The notes beneath the pieces were generated by a model. The model had not been told where the DNA came from and searched no databases. It was given only the letters and a program-made list of their open reading frames with translations. 7,732 bases of DNA from Candidatus Bathyarchaeota archaeon (GTDB lineage Archaea; Thermoproteota; Bathyarchaeia; TCS64; B23). This document shows positions 1 to 5,166 of the stretch, piece by piece. Location: the NCBI GenBank assembly GCA_029259285.1, contig JAPDJB010000166.1:1-7732 (forward strand), in the 5' to 3' direction. Every line of letters begins with the position of its first letter. The first letter of the stretch is position 1. Both the position numbers and the translations under genes were made by a program.

Positions 1-789
1 ACGGCCGACATAAACACCATAGATACGAGGCTCGTCAAGGGGGCTAGGATTCCCAGGAGGCGGTATGACGCCGTCATCATAGAGAGCACCTATGCCACCC
101 AGGAGCATCCCGATAGGAGAGACCTGGAGGAGGAGTTTATCAAGGAGGTGAGGGGCGTCCTCGACGAGGGTGGCCGAGTCCTCATACCAGCCTTCGCCGT
201 CGGCAGGAGCCAGGAGATGCTCAGCATACTCCACGCCTACGGCTTCAGGAGGAACGTCTACATAGATGGCATGGCGCGGGAGGTCAACGAGATATTCCTC
301 AACTATCCCGACTACCTGAAGGCTCCGAGGGCCTTCATGAAGGCACTCTCAACGACGAGGGTTGTTAGGGGCTGGAGGGATCGACGTGAGGCCCTGAGGA
401 GGCCGAGCATAATCGTCGCCCCCTCAGGTATGCTTCAGGGGGGGACGGCCATCTACTATATGGAGAACCTCGCCCTCGATGAGCGGAGCGGAGTCTTCCT
501 CGTCAGCTTTCAGATACCTGGAACGGGCGGCGCGAAGCTGCTGGAGACGGGCCGCTTCACCATCGGCGACAGGGAGGAGGAGGTTAAGGCCAGGGTTAAA
601 CGCTTCGATTTCTCAAGCCACGCTGGGATGACGCAGCTCCACGACTTCCTCAGGGGGCTGAGGGGGGAGCCGAAGATCTATGTTATACACGGTGAGGAGG
701 AGAACTGTAAGGCCCTAGTCGACTGGACTGTGGAGGAGCTTGGCTTAGAGGCTCAAGCCCCACAGCAGGGAGATGAGTTCGAGGTATAG
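1..789 (+). CDS. Beta-CASP ribonuclease of the archaeal CPSF family (aCPSF2-like), C-terminal part
   Basis: The frame is open from the first base of the window, so the N-terminus (metallo-beta-lactamase motifs 1-3, including the HxHxDH site) lies outside; 262 codons remain. Seen: TADINT at codons 1-6, matching metallo-beta-lactamase motif 4 with D3 as metal ligand; an acidic motif A at E28 (IIESTYA), followed by HPDRR; beta-CASP motif B at H207 (FDFSSHAGM); and motif C at H230 (VIHGEEE). Known: these enzymes are zinc-dependent endo- and 5'-3' exoribonucleases acting in RNA 3'-end formation and decay. Inferred: if the missing part is the usual 160-odd residues, the whole protein would be about 420-430 aa, as in the aCPSF2 branch that lacks KH domains. 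The KH-bearing aCPSF1 cannot be excluded because the N-terminus is absent. The first ATG/GTG inside the window (GTG 148) is internal and not a real start. Confidence 0.88.
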   Translation, partial: TADINTIDTRLVKGARIPRRRYDAVIIESTYATQEHPDRRDLEEEFIKEVRGVLDEGGRVLIPAFAVGRSQEMLSILHAYGFRRNVYIDGMAREVNEIFLNYPDYLKAPRAFMKALSTTRVVRGWRDRREALRRPSIIVAPSGMLQGGTAIYYMENLALDERSGVFLVSFQIPGTGGAKLLETGRFTIGDREEEVKARVKRFDFSSHAGMTQLHDFLRGLRGEPKIYVIHGEEENCKALVDWTVEELGLEAQAPQQGDEFEV

Positions 790-797
790 GCGTGAAG

Positions 798-805
798 AAT
801 TAAAA
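798..805 (+). promoter_or_regulatory. TATA box of the MFS transporter gene
   Basis: AATTAAAA lies about 28 nt upstream of the ATG at 830, the spacing expected between an archaeal TATA box and a transcription start. This suggests a leaderless mRNA starting at or near that ATG. The call is inferred from position and composition only. Confidence 0.45.
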
Positions 806-829
806 GGTGGATGAAGGGACTCCTTGGAG

Positions 830-2095
830 ATGTCCTCAACCTCGATTAGGGGTCTCTTCAGGGGAAATATCCTCGTCCTAACCGTCAGCAGGATCATCTG
901 GAGCCTATCATCAGCCATAGTGATGCCCTATCTCTCCCTCTACATCCTCAACCTAGGCGGAAGCAAGCCTATAATAGGGCTTGTAAACGCCCTTGGAAAT
1001 CTAGCCGGCATCTTCCTCTACCCCATAGGGGGATATATAGCGGATAAGGCGGGGAGAGCCAGGCTGGTTGGGTTCTCAACGCTTCTATATGCGTCGAGCT
1101 TCCTCGTCTTCGCCCTAGCCCCAGATTGGAGATGGATTGCAGCCGCCCTCATCTATCAGCAGCTAGCCCTCTTCTACATGCCAGCCCTCAACGCCATCAT
1201 GGCCGACTCCATACCGGTAGGGGTGCGAGGCCGAATATTATCGTTGATGATCGCCATTCCAGGCGCCGTGAGGATCATAGCCCCCTACATCGGAGGCCTG
1301 TTAATCGCCGTCTATACTCTCCGGCCGGCGATGAGGATCGGCTATCTCATCAGCTTCATCCTCGGCGTCCTCGTCGCCGCTATGAGGCTGAGATACTTGG
1401 AGGAGACCATAGAGGGGGAGGGGATAGGACGCGACATTCTTGGGATATTCAAGGCTGCCTACGCCGAGATCGCTGTCTCCCTCCGATGGATTGGCTCCCA
1501 TATGCGGGGATATATGGCCCTCGCCATAATCCTAATCCTGGTTAACAGCGTGGTCATGCCCTTCTGGGTTGTCTACGCGACGGAGATCATCGGCCTCACA
1601 CCCTATCAATGGGGTGTGATACTCCTCATCGGAGGCGTAGTCAGAACGGTGATGAGCCTCATAGCTGGAAGCCTCGTGGATCGCATCGGGGCTAAGACCT
1701 GTATGATGATAGCCTTCGCGGTGGCTGCCCCCTCCATGATACTCTTCACCCGATCACGGGGCTTCCTCGACGCCTCCCTGATATATGTGGCTCTGAGCCT
1801 CGCAGGCGTCTTCCTCTGGATCGCCACCTCCGTCCTACTCGCGGATACGATACCCAGAGCTATTAGAGGCCGCATAATGGCCGCCCTTGGACAGGGTGTG
1901 GGTATAGGGATAGCCGGTGGAGGCTACGCCAGCGGCTTCCTCCTCTTCATCCCCATGACCCTAGGCTCCTATGTAAGCGGCTACATCTACCAGCTAAACC
2001 CAGCCTACCCCTGGCTCATCCAATCCATAACGCTGACATCAGCCCTCATCCTCGCAATATGGCTAGTCAAGGAGCCTGAACGAGCTGAGGCCTAG
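830..2095 (+). CDS. Major facilitator superfamily transporter
   Basis: An integral membrane protein of about 421 residues and the hydrophobic pattern of 12 membrane helices, normal for MFS carriers. The conserved loop 2-3 motif (GGYIADKAGRAR, residues about 67-78) is repeated in weaker form after the central loop (GSLVDRIGAKT, about 280-290), as expected for the two six-helix halves. A charged central stretch (RYLEETIEGEGIGRD) separates the halves. Known: MFS proteins are secondary transporters or exporters of small solutes. The substrate cannot be told from the sequence. The frame can also start at TTG 824, but ATG 830 sits at TATA-box distance and has no well-spaced Shine-Dalgarno, so a leaderless ATG is preferred. 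It begins 40 nt after the RNase stop and probably has its own promoter. The N-terminal tail is short, with no signal peptide beyond the first helix. Confidence 0.9.
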   Translation: MSSTSIRGLFRGNILVLTVSRIIWSLSSAIVMPYLSLYILNLGGSKPIIGLVNALGNLAGIFLYPIGGYIADKAGRARLVGFSTLLYASSFLVFALAPDWRWIAAALIYQQLALFYMPALNAIMADSIPVGVRGRILSLMIAIPGAVRIIAPYIGGLLIAVYTLRPAMRIGYLISFILGVLVAAMRLRYLEETIEGEGIGRDILGIFKAAYAEIAVSLRWIGSHMRGYMALAIILILVNSVVMPFWVVYATEIIGLTPYQWGVILLIGGVVRTVMSLIAGSLVDRIGAKTCMMIAFAVAAPSMILFTRSRGFLDASLIYVALSLAGVFLWIATSVLLADTIPRAIRGRIMAALGQGVGIGIAGGGYASGFLLFIPMTLGSYVSGYIYQLNPAYPWLIQSITLTSALILAIWLVKEPERAEA

Positions 2096-2098
2096 AAA

Positions 2099-2110
2099 GA
2101 TAAAAATATC
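2099..2110 (+). promoter_or_regulatory. TATA box of the L38e gene
   Basis: GATAAAAATATC lies just after the transporter stop and is centred about 32 nt before the L38e ATG. No Shine-Dalgarno precedes that ATG, so a leaderless or very short-leader transcript is likely. Confidence 0.5.
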
Positions 2111-2135
2111 CCCTACTAAACGAGAGTCTTGCGAG

Positions 2136-2330
2136 ATGCCGAGGGAGATATTCGACCCAGAGGAGTTCCTACGCATCGCCGAGAGGGCCTCCGAATGTAG
2201 AATAAAGCGTTTAGGCGACGTGATGAAGCTGAAGCTGAGAACCAGGAGATACCTCTACACGCTTAAGGTCAACGTGGAGGAGGGGGAAGAACTCCTAAAG
2301 AAGATTAAATGCCCAAAGAGGGAGGTATAG
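2136..2330 (+). CDS. rpl38e: Large-subunit ribosomal protein L38e
   Basis: A basic protein of 64 residues that matches the archaeal and eukaryotic L38e family over its whole length. It has the N-terminal MPREIFDPEEFLRIAERA, the central KLKLRTRRYLYTLKV core (residues about 31-45) and the C-terminal EELLKKIKC helix. Known: L38e is a small protein of the 50S/60S subunit, found in eukaryotes and in part of the archaea, mainly TACK lineages, and absent from bacteria. The length is typical (about 60-80 aa). It is a single-gene unit between the transporter and vapBC, with its own TATA box and no evident Shine-Dalgarno. It is the best single taxonomic marker in the window. Confidence 0.9.
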   Translation: MPREIFDPEEFLRIAERASECRIKRLGDVMKLKLRTRRYLYTLKVNVEEGEELLKKIKCPKREV

Positions 2331-2338
2331 CCCTTTAG

Positions 2339-2360
2339 ATATGCATATATGTATGCGCAT
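2339..2360 (+). promoter_or_regulatory. vapBC promoter with two adjacent palindromes (candidate operator)
   Basis: Two perfect palindromes stand in tandem: ATATGCATAT (2339-2348) and ATGCGCAT (2353-2360). Both contain ATGC and their centres are 13 bp apart, close to one helical turn. The first overlaps the TATA-like sequence about 28 nt before the vapB ATG. Known: VapBC-type operons are commonly repressed by the antitoxin or toxin-antitoxin complex binding inverted repeats over the promoter. That these are such sites is inference. Confidence 0.5.
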
Positions 2361-2374
2361 GGATATTAGATGCG

Positions 2375-2599
2375 ATGACGAAGGTTATCTCCCTCTCCGA
2401 TGAGGCCTATAGGGCCCTTAAGAAGTTGAAGAGGGAGGGGGAATCCTTCTCCGATGTGGTCTTGAGGCTGATAAGGGGTTTGGAGACTAGACCCCTAACC
2501 GATTTCTCTGGGAGATGGGTGGGCGACGACATAGAGGAGGTATTCAAACGAGTCCTCGACGAGAGGGAGAGGGCTGAGGCGAGGGGTGTCTGGAGTTAA
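2375..2599 (+). CDS. vapB: VapB-type antitoxin (DUF217/VapB_antitoxin family)
   Basis: A 74-residue protein. The N-terminal DNA-binding part (KVISLSDEAYRALKKLKREG, residues 3-22) is followed by ESFSDVVLRLIRG (23-35), the signature of the archaeal PF02697 antitoxins. The C-terminal half (WVGDDIEEVFKRVLDERERAEARG) is charged and is the expected segment for binding and blocking the toxin. Known: VapB neutralises VapC and represses its own operon. ATG 2375 has no Shine-Dalgarno but lies about 28 nt after a TATA-like sequence, so it is probably leaderless. The stop codon overlaps the vapC start by one base (TAATG), the tight coupling typical of toxin-antitoxin operons. Length and motifs look intact. 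Confidence 0.9.
   Translation: MTKVISLSDEAYRALKKLKREGESFSDVVLRLIRGLETRPLTDFSGRWVGDDIEEVFKRVLDERERAEARGVWS
2592..2595 (+). promoter_or_regulatory. Ribosome binding site of vapC inside the vapB 3' end
   Basis: GGAG is placed three bases before the vapC ATG and covers the last vapB codons. The spacing is short, but with the one-base stop/start overlap it supports translational coupling of toxin to antitoxin. Confidence 0.4.
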
Positions 2600-2991
2600 T
2601 GGTATGCCTCGACACCGACATATTGGTGGGATTGCTGCGAGGAGATGGAAGGGCTATAGGCGTCATAGAGGAGCTCCAGAGGAGGGGGGAGCCCTTAAAG
2701 ACGACGATCATAACCGCCTACGAGCTCCTGAAGGGGGCGGCCTCCTCCTCCAAGCCGAGGGAGAATATGCGCCTCGTGAAGGAGATGCTGTCAAACATCA
2801 ACATATTGACGCTCAGCTATGGCGCCTGCGAGGAGGCCTCTAAGACATACGTCAAATTGAGGAGGAGGGGAGCTGTCATAGGAGAGTTTGACCTCCTAAT
2901 AGCAGCCATCGCAATCCATAACGATGAGCTCCTCATATCCAGGGATAAACACTTCAAGCTGATTGAGGATCTCAAACTCGAAACCTGGTAG
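2599..2991 (+). CDS. vapC: VapC-type PIN-domain ribonuclease toxin
   Basis: A 130-residue single PIN domain of typical VapC length. The four acidic positions of the active site are visible: D5 in MVCLDTDIL, E42 in ITAYELLKGA, D98 in IGEFDLLIAAIA, and D116 in LLISRDKHF. Known: VapC toxins are Mg/Mn-dependent endoribonucleases that cut tRNA or rRNA and are held inactive by the cognate VapB. The upstream antitoxin overlaps by one base and forms the operon. The last 20 nt overlap the convergent metallopeptidase gene, so the two 3' ends are interleaved. The catalytic set is complete, so the toxin is probably functional. The RNA target cannot be read from the sequence. Confidence 0.92.
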   Translation: MVCLDTDILVGLLRGDGRAIGVIEELQRRGEPLKTTIITAYELLKGAASSSKPRENMRLVKEMLSNINILTLSYGACEEASKTYVKLRRRGAVIGEFDLLIAAIAIHNDELLISRDKHFKLIEDLKLETW

Positions 2992-3820
2992 GGGATCTGG
3001 AGCATAGATAGTCGACGATCCTATCACTAAAGAAGATGGACAACCTATCGAGCCTGGTTAGGGTGTCTCCCCCACAGCTCAGCAGCAGCTCCGCAGCCTC
3101 TCTAAGCCTCCCCCTGAGACCCTTAGGCAGATGCCTAAAGGCTTCCTCAAGGAGCCCCTCAGCCCCACCCCTAACCCCCAGCAAGGGGGCTAGACATCCA
3201 ACCCCCTTCAGGAGCTGAGCTATGTAGAGGGCCCCCTCCCCAGGGGTGGAGAGACTCCTCCAGGCCTCAACCTCCTCCCTCGACGGCTTGATGACATACT
3301 CGGCATAGGCGAATTGGCAGTCGATGAAGCCGTGATCGACGAGTAGCCGCTCAACCTCAAAATCCTTCACGGCGATGCTCAAGAGGTAGAGCAGGGTCTC
3401 AGCCAACTCCCTTGAGCCGCCGAGAAGCTCAGAGGCTTCTAGGAGGCTTCTGGGCATGGGGAAGATGTAATGCTCAAGGGAGCCATGAAGCACTGAATGC
3501 CCAGCCTCATGCCTCAAACCGCCAAGCTGAAGCAGATGAGGCAGCCCCCTCATCCCTTCGAGGCAAACCATGATCCTCGGAGTCCCCCTCCAAGCATCAT
3601 GCGTAGCGAAGAAGCCCAAGCCTGAAACAGGCCCCCTAACGCCGACAGAGGCAGCTTCCCCAGCCAAGACCGCATCCATCATCGAAGCCCTCTCGAAGAT
3701 CCACAGCTCCAGAAGCTCAGGCCGACCAATACGACGATAACAATCCTCCAACACCCCCAGAATCCACTCAGCGAAGGAGTCATCGACGAAGCCATACCTT
3801 GAGAGAAATATCCTACCCAA
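2972..3820 (-). CDS. Putative zinc metallopeptidase with an HEAGH motif, family not recognised
   Basis: A 282-residue protein with no membrane segment or signal peptide that I can see. The key feature is LRHEAGHSVLHGSLEHY (residues 102-118), an HExxH zinc-protease motif with H104, E105 and H108. About 45 residues later, KDFEVERLLVDHG (152-164) offers E155 or E157 as the third ligand, as in gluzincins. The N-terminal part (residues 1-100) has no motif I know, and the C-terminus is Leu/Arg-rich and helical. I cannot name the substrate or family; protease function is inferred from the motif alone. TTG 3820 is the only start between the upstream in-frame stop (3827-3829) and the conserved-looking N-terminus, and no Shine-Dalgarno precedes it. 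A promoter may lie near 3845-3855 or in the palindrome at 3874-3896. The gene converges on vapC and overlaps its end. Confidence 0.75.
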   Translation of the reverse strand: MGRIFLSRYGFVDDSFAEWILGVLEDCYRRIGRPELLELWIFERASMMDAVLAGEAASVGVRGPVSGLGFFATHDAWRGTPRIMVCLEGMRGLPHLLQLGGLRHEAGHSVLHGSLEHYIFPMPRSLLEASELLGGSRELAETLLYLLSIAVKDFEVERLLVDHGFIDCQFAYAEYVIKPSREEVEAWRSLSTPGEGALYIAQLLKGVGCLAPLLGVRGGAEGLLEEAFRHLPKGLRGRLREAAELLLSCGGDTLTRLDRLSIFFSDRIVDYLCSRSPTRFRV

Positions 3821-3873
3821 CCTGGATTAAGAGGGAGGAGGGCTCTGAATAAGCCTTCCTAACGATGGAACCC

Positions 3874-3896
3874 TTATAAGTGGTAGCCACTTATAA
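3874..3896. repeat. 23-nt perfect palindrome with divergent TATA-like arms
   Basis: Arm TTATAAGTGG (3874-3883), a 3-nt spacer TAG, and arm CCACTTATAA (3887-3896) are exactly complementary. Each arm contains a TTATAAG-type TATA element reading outward. It sits between the minus-strand metallopeptidase gene (start 3820) and a plus-strand frameshifted ORF whose ATG (3920) is about 27 nt from the right-hand TATA. A shared operator or bidirectional promoter is the natural reading. A terminator-like hairpin is possible but lacks the usual T-run position. Confidence 0.6.
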
Positions 3897-3919
3897 CGTG
3901 AAAATTTTTTAAGGGGCTG

Positions 3920-4153
3920 ATGGGCCGGGCGATATCCAGGGATCTAGAAACCGTCCTCACCGAAGAGAAGAATCGAGAAGCACCTCGTCCTCCCCAACCG
4001 CGCCAGATATATTCAACTCGTCAGGGAAAACGGCACATTGTGGATAATCCCAATGGGAAACCACAGGACATACCCACCGAAAAATCCTCAAATTAAAGAG
4101 GCAGAGCTTTTGAAATGCCCTCGTAACATCCCATCACCTTGTAACAAGCAATA
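3920..4153 (+). pseudogene. Small unrecognised gene disrupted by one frameshift
   Basis: From ATG 3920 the frame reads MGRAISRDLETVLTEEK. At about 3968-3973 (around GAAGAATC) the coding signal moves to another frame reading IEKHLVLPNRARYIQLV and then RENGTLWIIPMGNHRTYPP, ending at TAA 4151-4153. Removing one A near 3971 joins the two into about 77 codons. Both halves use host-like codons (CTC, GTC, CCC, AGG), while the alternative readings do not look like protein. A TATA element in the palindrome lies about 27 nt before the ATG, fitting a leaderless start. The N-terminus is charged and helical and the later part looks like beta strands (GTLWIIPM). I do not recognise the family. It could be a decayed gene or a one-base assembly error. 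The tail after TYPP (about 4080 on) is less convincing as coding. Confidence 0.5.
3921..3930 (+). repeat. 10-bp direct repeat of the tRNA-Val 3' end (left copy)
   Basis: TGGGCCGGGC is identical to 5330-5339, which is the discriminator, acceptor stem and first T-stem bases of tRNA-Val on the opposite strand. The two copies, in the same orientation, bracket the accessory stretch. This is compatible with an att remnant, but 10 bp of GC-rich sequence may be chance. It also encodes the first codons of the frameshifted ORF. Confidence 0.35.
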
Positions 4154-4154
4154 A

Positions 4155-4229
4155 ATGTTGAAACGTAGTAAAAATAGGAGATTTGGCGGCTTTATCCATA
4201 AGTCTTATAAATTGCTCACGTTCCAACAT
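4155..4229. repeat. Imperfect inverted repeat upstream of and around the DUF5678 promoter
   Basis: ATGTTGAAACGT (4155-4166) and ACGTTCCAACAT (4218-4229) are complementary at 11 of 12 positions across a 51-nt spacer that contains the TATA box at 4205-4213. The right arm lies between the TATA box and the expected transcription start. A regulatory role is inferred only. Confidence 0.35.
4205..4213 (+). promoter_or_regulatory. TATA box of the DUF5678-retropepsin pair
   Basis: TTATAAATT is a near-ideal archaeal TATA element. The expected start of transcription, about 26 nt on (about 4235), falls directly before a strong Shine-Dalgarno GGGGAG (4236-4241). The latter is 8 nt from ATG 4250, giving a short-leader mRNA. 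Confidence 0.6.
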
Positions 4230-4249
4230 CCCTTTGGGGAGACGTAGTG

Positions 4250-4453
4250 ATGACAAAAAGTGAATTTGAGTATGTTATGTCACTCGGCGATGAATTAGGA
4301 AAATATGTAGATAAATGGATAGCTGTTATAGATAATAAAATCTTAGCTTCTGATGAAGATATACGCGTGGTATATAAAAAGGCTAAGGAATTATATCCTA
4401 ATAGAACTCCATTTATAATGAAAGTTCCAGCAGATCGCGTGATGGTGTTATAA
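4250..4453 (+). CDS. DUF5678-like small protein
   Basis: A protein of 67 residues with the layout I associate with the archaeal DUF5678 family. There is an N-terminal helix (MTKSEFEYVMSLGDELGKYV), a strand pair around KWIAVIDNKILAS (residues 22-34), a helix with regular Lys/Tyr (DIRVVYKKAKELYP, 37-50), and the closing FIMKVPADRVMVL (55-67). The function of the family is unknown. The ATG has a GGGGAG Shine-Dalgarno 8 nt upstream; GTG 4247 is an alternative with 5-nt spacing. The gene is strikingly AT-rich, with A/T-ending codons (TTA, ATA, GAT, AAA) unlike the GC-rich neighbours, which suggests acquisition. The stop at 4451-4453 lies within the open frame of the downstream aspartic protease, so the two are likely cotranscribed. 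Confidence 0.78.
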   Translation: MTKSEFEYVMSLGDELGKYVDKWIAVIDNKILASDEDIRVVYKKAKELYPNRTPFIMKVPADRVMVL

Positions 4454-4487
4454 TTGTTTCCGTAAATCTATAACTTGTAAATATCTT

Positions 4488-4907
4488 ATTTATACTTACA
4501 AATTAAATGATGGCTCAACTAGAACTATAAGATTACCTTTAGTCCAAGTTTTAATAGAATCTCATTTAGGAGAGGAATTTAAAACAATAGGTCTTGTAGA
4601 TACCGGATCTACGAGCACTTTAATTCCAAAAGAAATAGCTGATTTGTTGATGTTGAAATACGAAGATGTTTCAATAGATGTTATTGGTGCTGGAGGGATC
4701 TTTAAAGCCAAAGTTACTAAGTTAAATAGATTATCGATACTAAAAAACGTAACTCCCTTTGCCACTTTTAGAAATATAAAAGTATTAGTTCCTGAAATAG
4801 AAGAAGCTCTGCCTTACGTAATACTTGGAAGGGATTATATCTTCAAAAGATTTAACATAACTTTTTATGAGAAGAGACATAAGATGCGATTTGTAAGGGC
4901 TTCTTAA
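4488..4907 (+). CDS. Retropepsin-like aspartic protease, start codon uncertain
   Basis: The frame is open from 4443 to the TAA at 4905-4907. Counting from ATT 4488 (139 codons), it shows LPLVQVLIES (16-25), then the catalytic motif VDTGSTSTLIP (37-47) with D38, and a C-terminal YVILGRDYIFKRFNITFYE (110-128). The ILGRD part matches the hydrophobic-hydrophobic-Gly psi motif. One DTG per about 130 residues is the arrangement of retroviral-type proteases, which act as dimers. No ATG, GTG or TTG exists in frame upstream of the DTG. The first is TTG 4644, which would delete the active site and cannot be the true start. The gene may use ATT 4488 or ATA 4470, be reached by +1 frameshifting from the overlapping DUF5678 frame, or be a pseudogene that lost its start. 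Codon use is AT-rich like its partner. I placed the start at 4488 because the fold-like sequence (YTYKLNDGSTRTIRLP) begins there. Confidence 0.65.
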   Translation: MYTYKLNDGSTRTIRLPLVQVLIESHLGEEFKTIGLVDTGSTSTLIPKEIADLLMLKYEDVSIDVIGAGGIFKAKVTKLNRLSILKNVTPFATFRNIKVLVPEIEEALPYVILGRDYIFKRFNITFYEKRHKMRFVRAS

Positions 4908-4940
4908 TCTTTAGATTTTGATCTCTTCTCATACTTTTAG
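4908..4940 (+). terminator. T-rich tract after the aspartic protease gene
   Basis: The stretch immediately following the stop contains repeated T-runs (CTTTAG, ATTTTGAT, ACTTTTAG). This is the kind of U-rich signal at which archaeal RNA polymerase terminates without a hairpin. No stem precedes it. The right end covers the stop of the minus-strand pseudogene. Confidence 0.3.
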
Positions 4941-5147
4941 TCGCTCTCTTCTTATCGCCACCATCTCCCTTATTTCTTTAAGTTCCGATTGGAGCCTTTC
5001 AATTGTTTCCATCATTAGAGCTCGTGAGGACGAGTGTTAACCTTTTAGGCTTTGAATTCCCTGGTGGGTGGCTCTCAGCTCGGTTGTGAGGCATTCGACC
5101 TCGGACGCGGGGAGGTCGAAATTTCTGCGGACGATTAGATAGAATCC
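4929..5147 (-). pseudogene. Broken small coiled-coil gene with an in-frame stop
   Basis: Read on the minus strand, one frame runs from 5147 to a TGA at 4929-4931 (73 codons) and is interrupted only by TAA at 5037-5039. The first part reads FDLPASEVECLTTELRATHQ then GIQSLKG. The second reads RALMMETIERLQSELKEI then REMVAIRRERLKV, a heptad-like, highly charged helix. Both parts look like real protein and lie in the same frame, so a single nonsense change explains the break. No ATG, GTG or TTG occurs in the first 36 codons, so the original start is also gone. The surviving ATG pair at 5013-5015/5010-5012 could still make a 28-residue coiled-coil peptide. I do not recognise the family. The codons for FDLPASEVE also form a perfect 9-bp stem (5094-5102 with 5112-5120). 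Confidence 0.45.
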
Positions 5148-5153
5148 TTAATC

Positions 5154-5166
5154 CGCACTTAGTGCG
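5154..5166. repeat. 13-nt palindrome between two divergent broken genes
   Basis: CGCACT-T-AGTGCG is a perfect inverted repeat with one central base. It is followed by GTATAAAG (5166-5173), a TATA-like element readable on both strands. It lies between the minus-strand pseudogene (5147) and the plus-strand RHH pseudogene, and may be a relic operator. Confidence 0.4.

Noticed and set aside
1126..1875. ORFs in other frames within the transporter gene
   Set aside because: They are rich in Arg/Pro/His and lie inside a complete 12-helix MFS frame; shadows of GC-rich codons.
3921..3960. A longer tRNA-Val fragment (full attL) at the left repeat
   Set aside because: Beyond the ten identical bases only loose, gapped resemblance to the T-loop region is visible, so a longer copy cannot be claimed.
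4475..4501. TTGTAA/TTACAA inverted repeat before the aspartic protease as a regulatory hairpin
   Set aside because: The six-base arms in very AT-rich sequence are expected by chance and would be a weak stem at any growth temperature.
4562..4765. Minus-strand ORF of 67 codons
   Set aside because: It is antisense to the aspartic protease, has low-complexity composition, and the plus frame has a clear family signature.
4644..4907. Aspartic protease gene starting at TTG 4644
   Set aside because: This start removes the catalytic DTG (4599-4607) and the first strands of the fold. The open frame extends upstream to 4443.
5021..5034. Hairpin CTCGT-GAGG-ACGAG as a ribozyme or terminator
   Set aside because: It has only a five-base stem, no conserved ribozyme core nearby and no following T-run; it lies in the codons of the minus-strand pseudogene.
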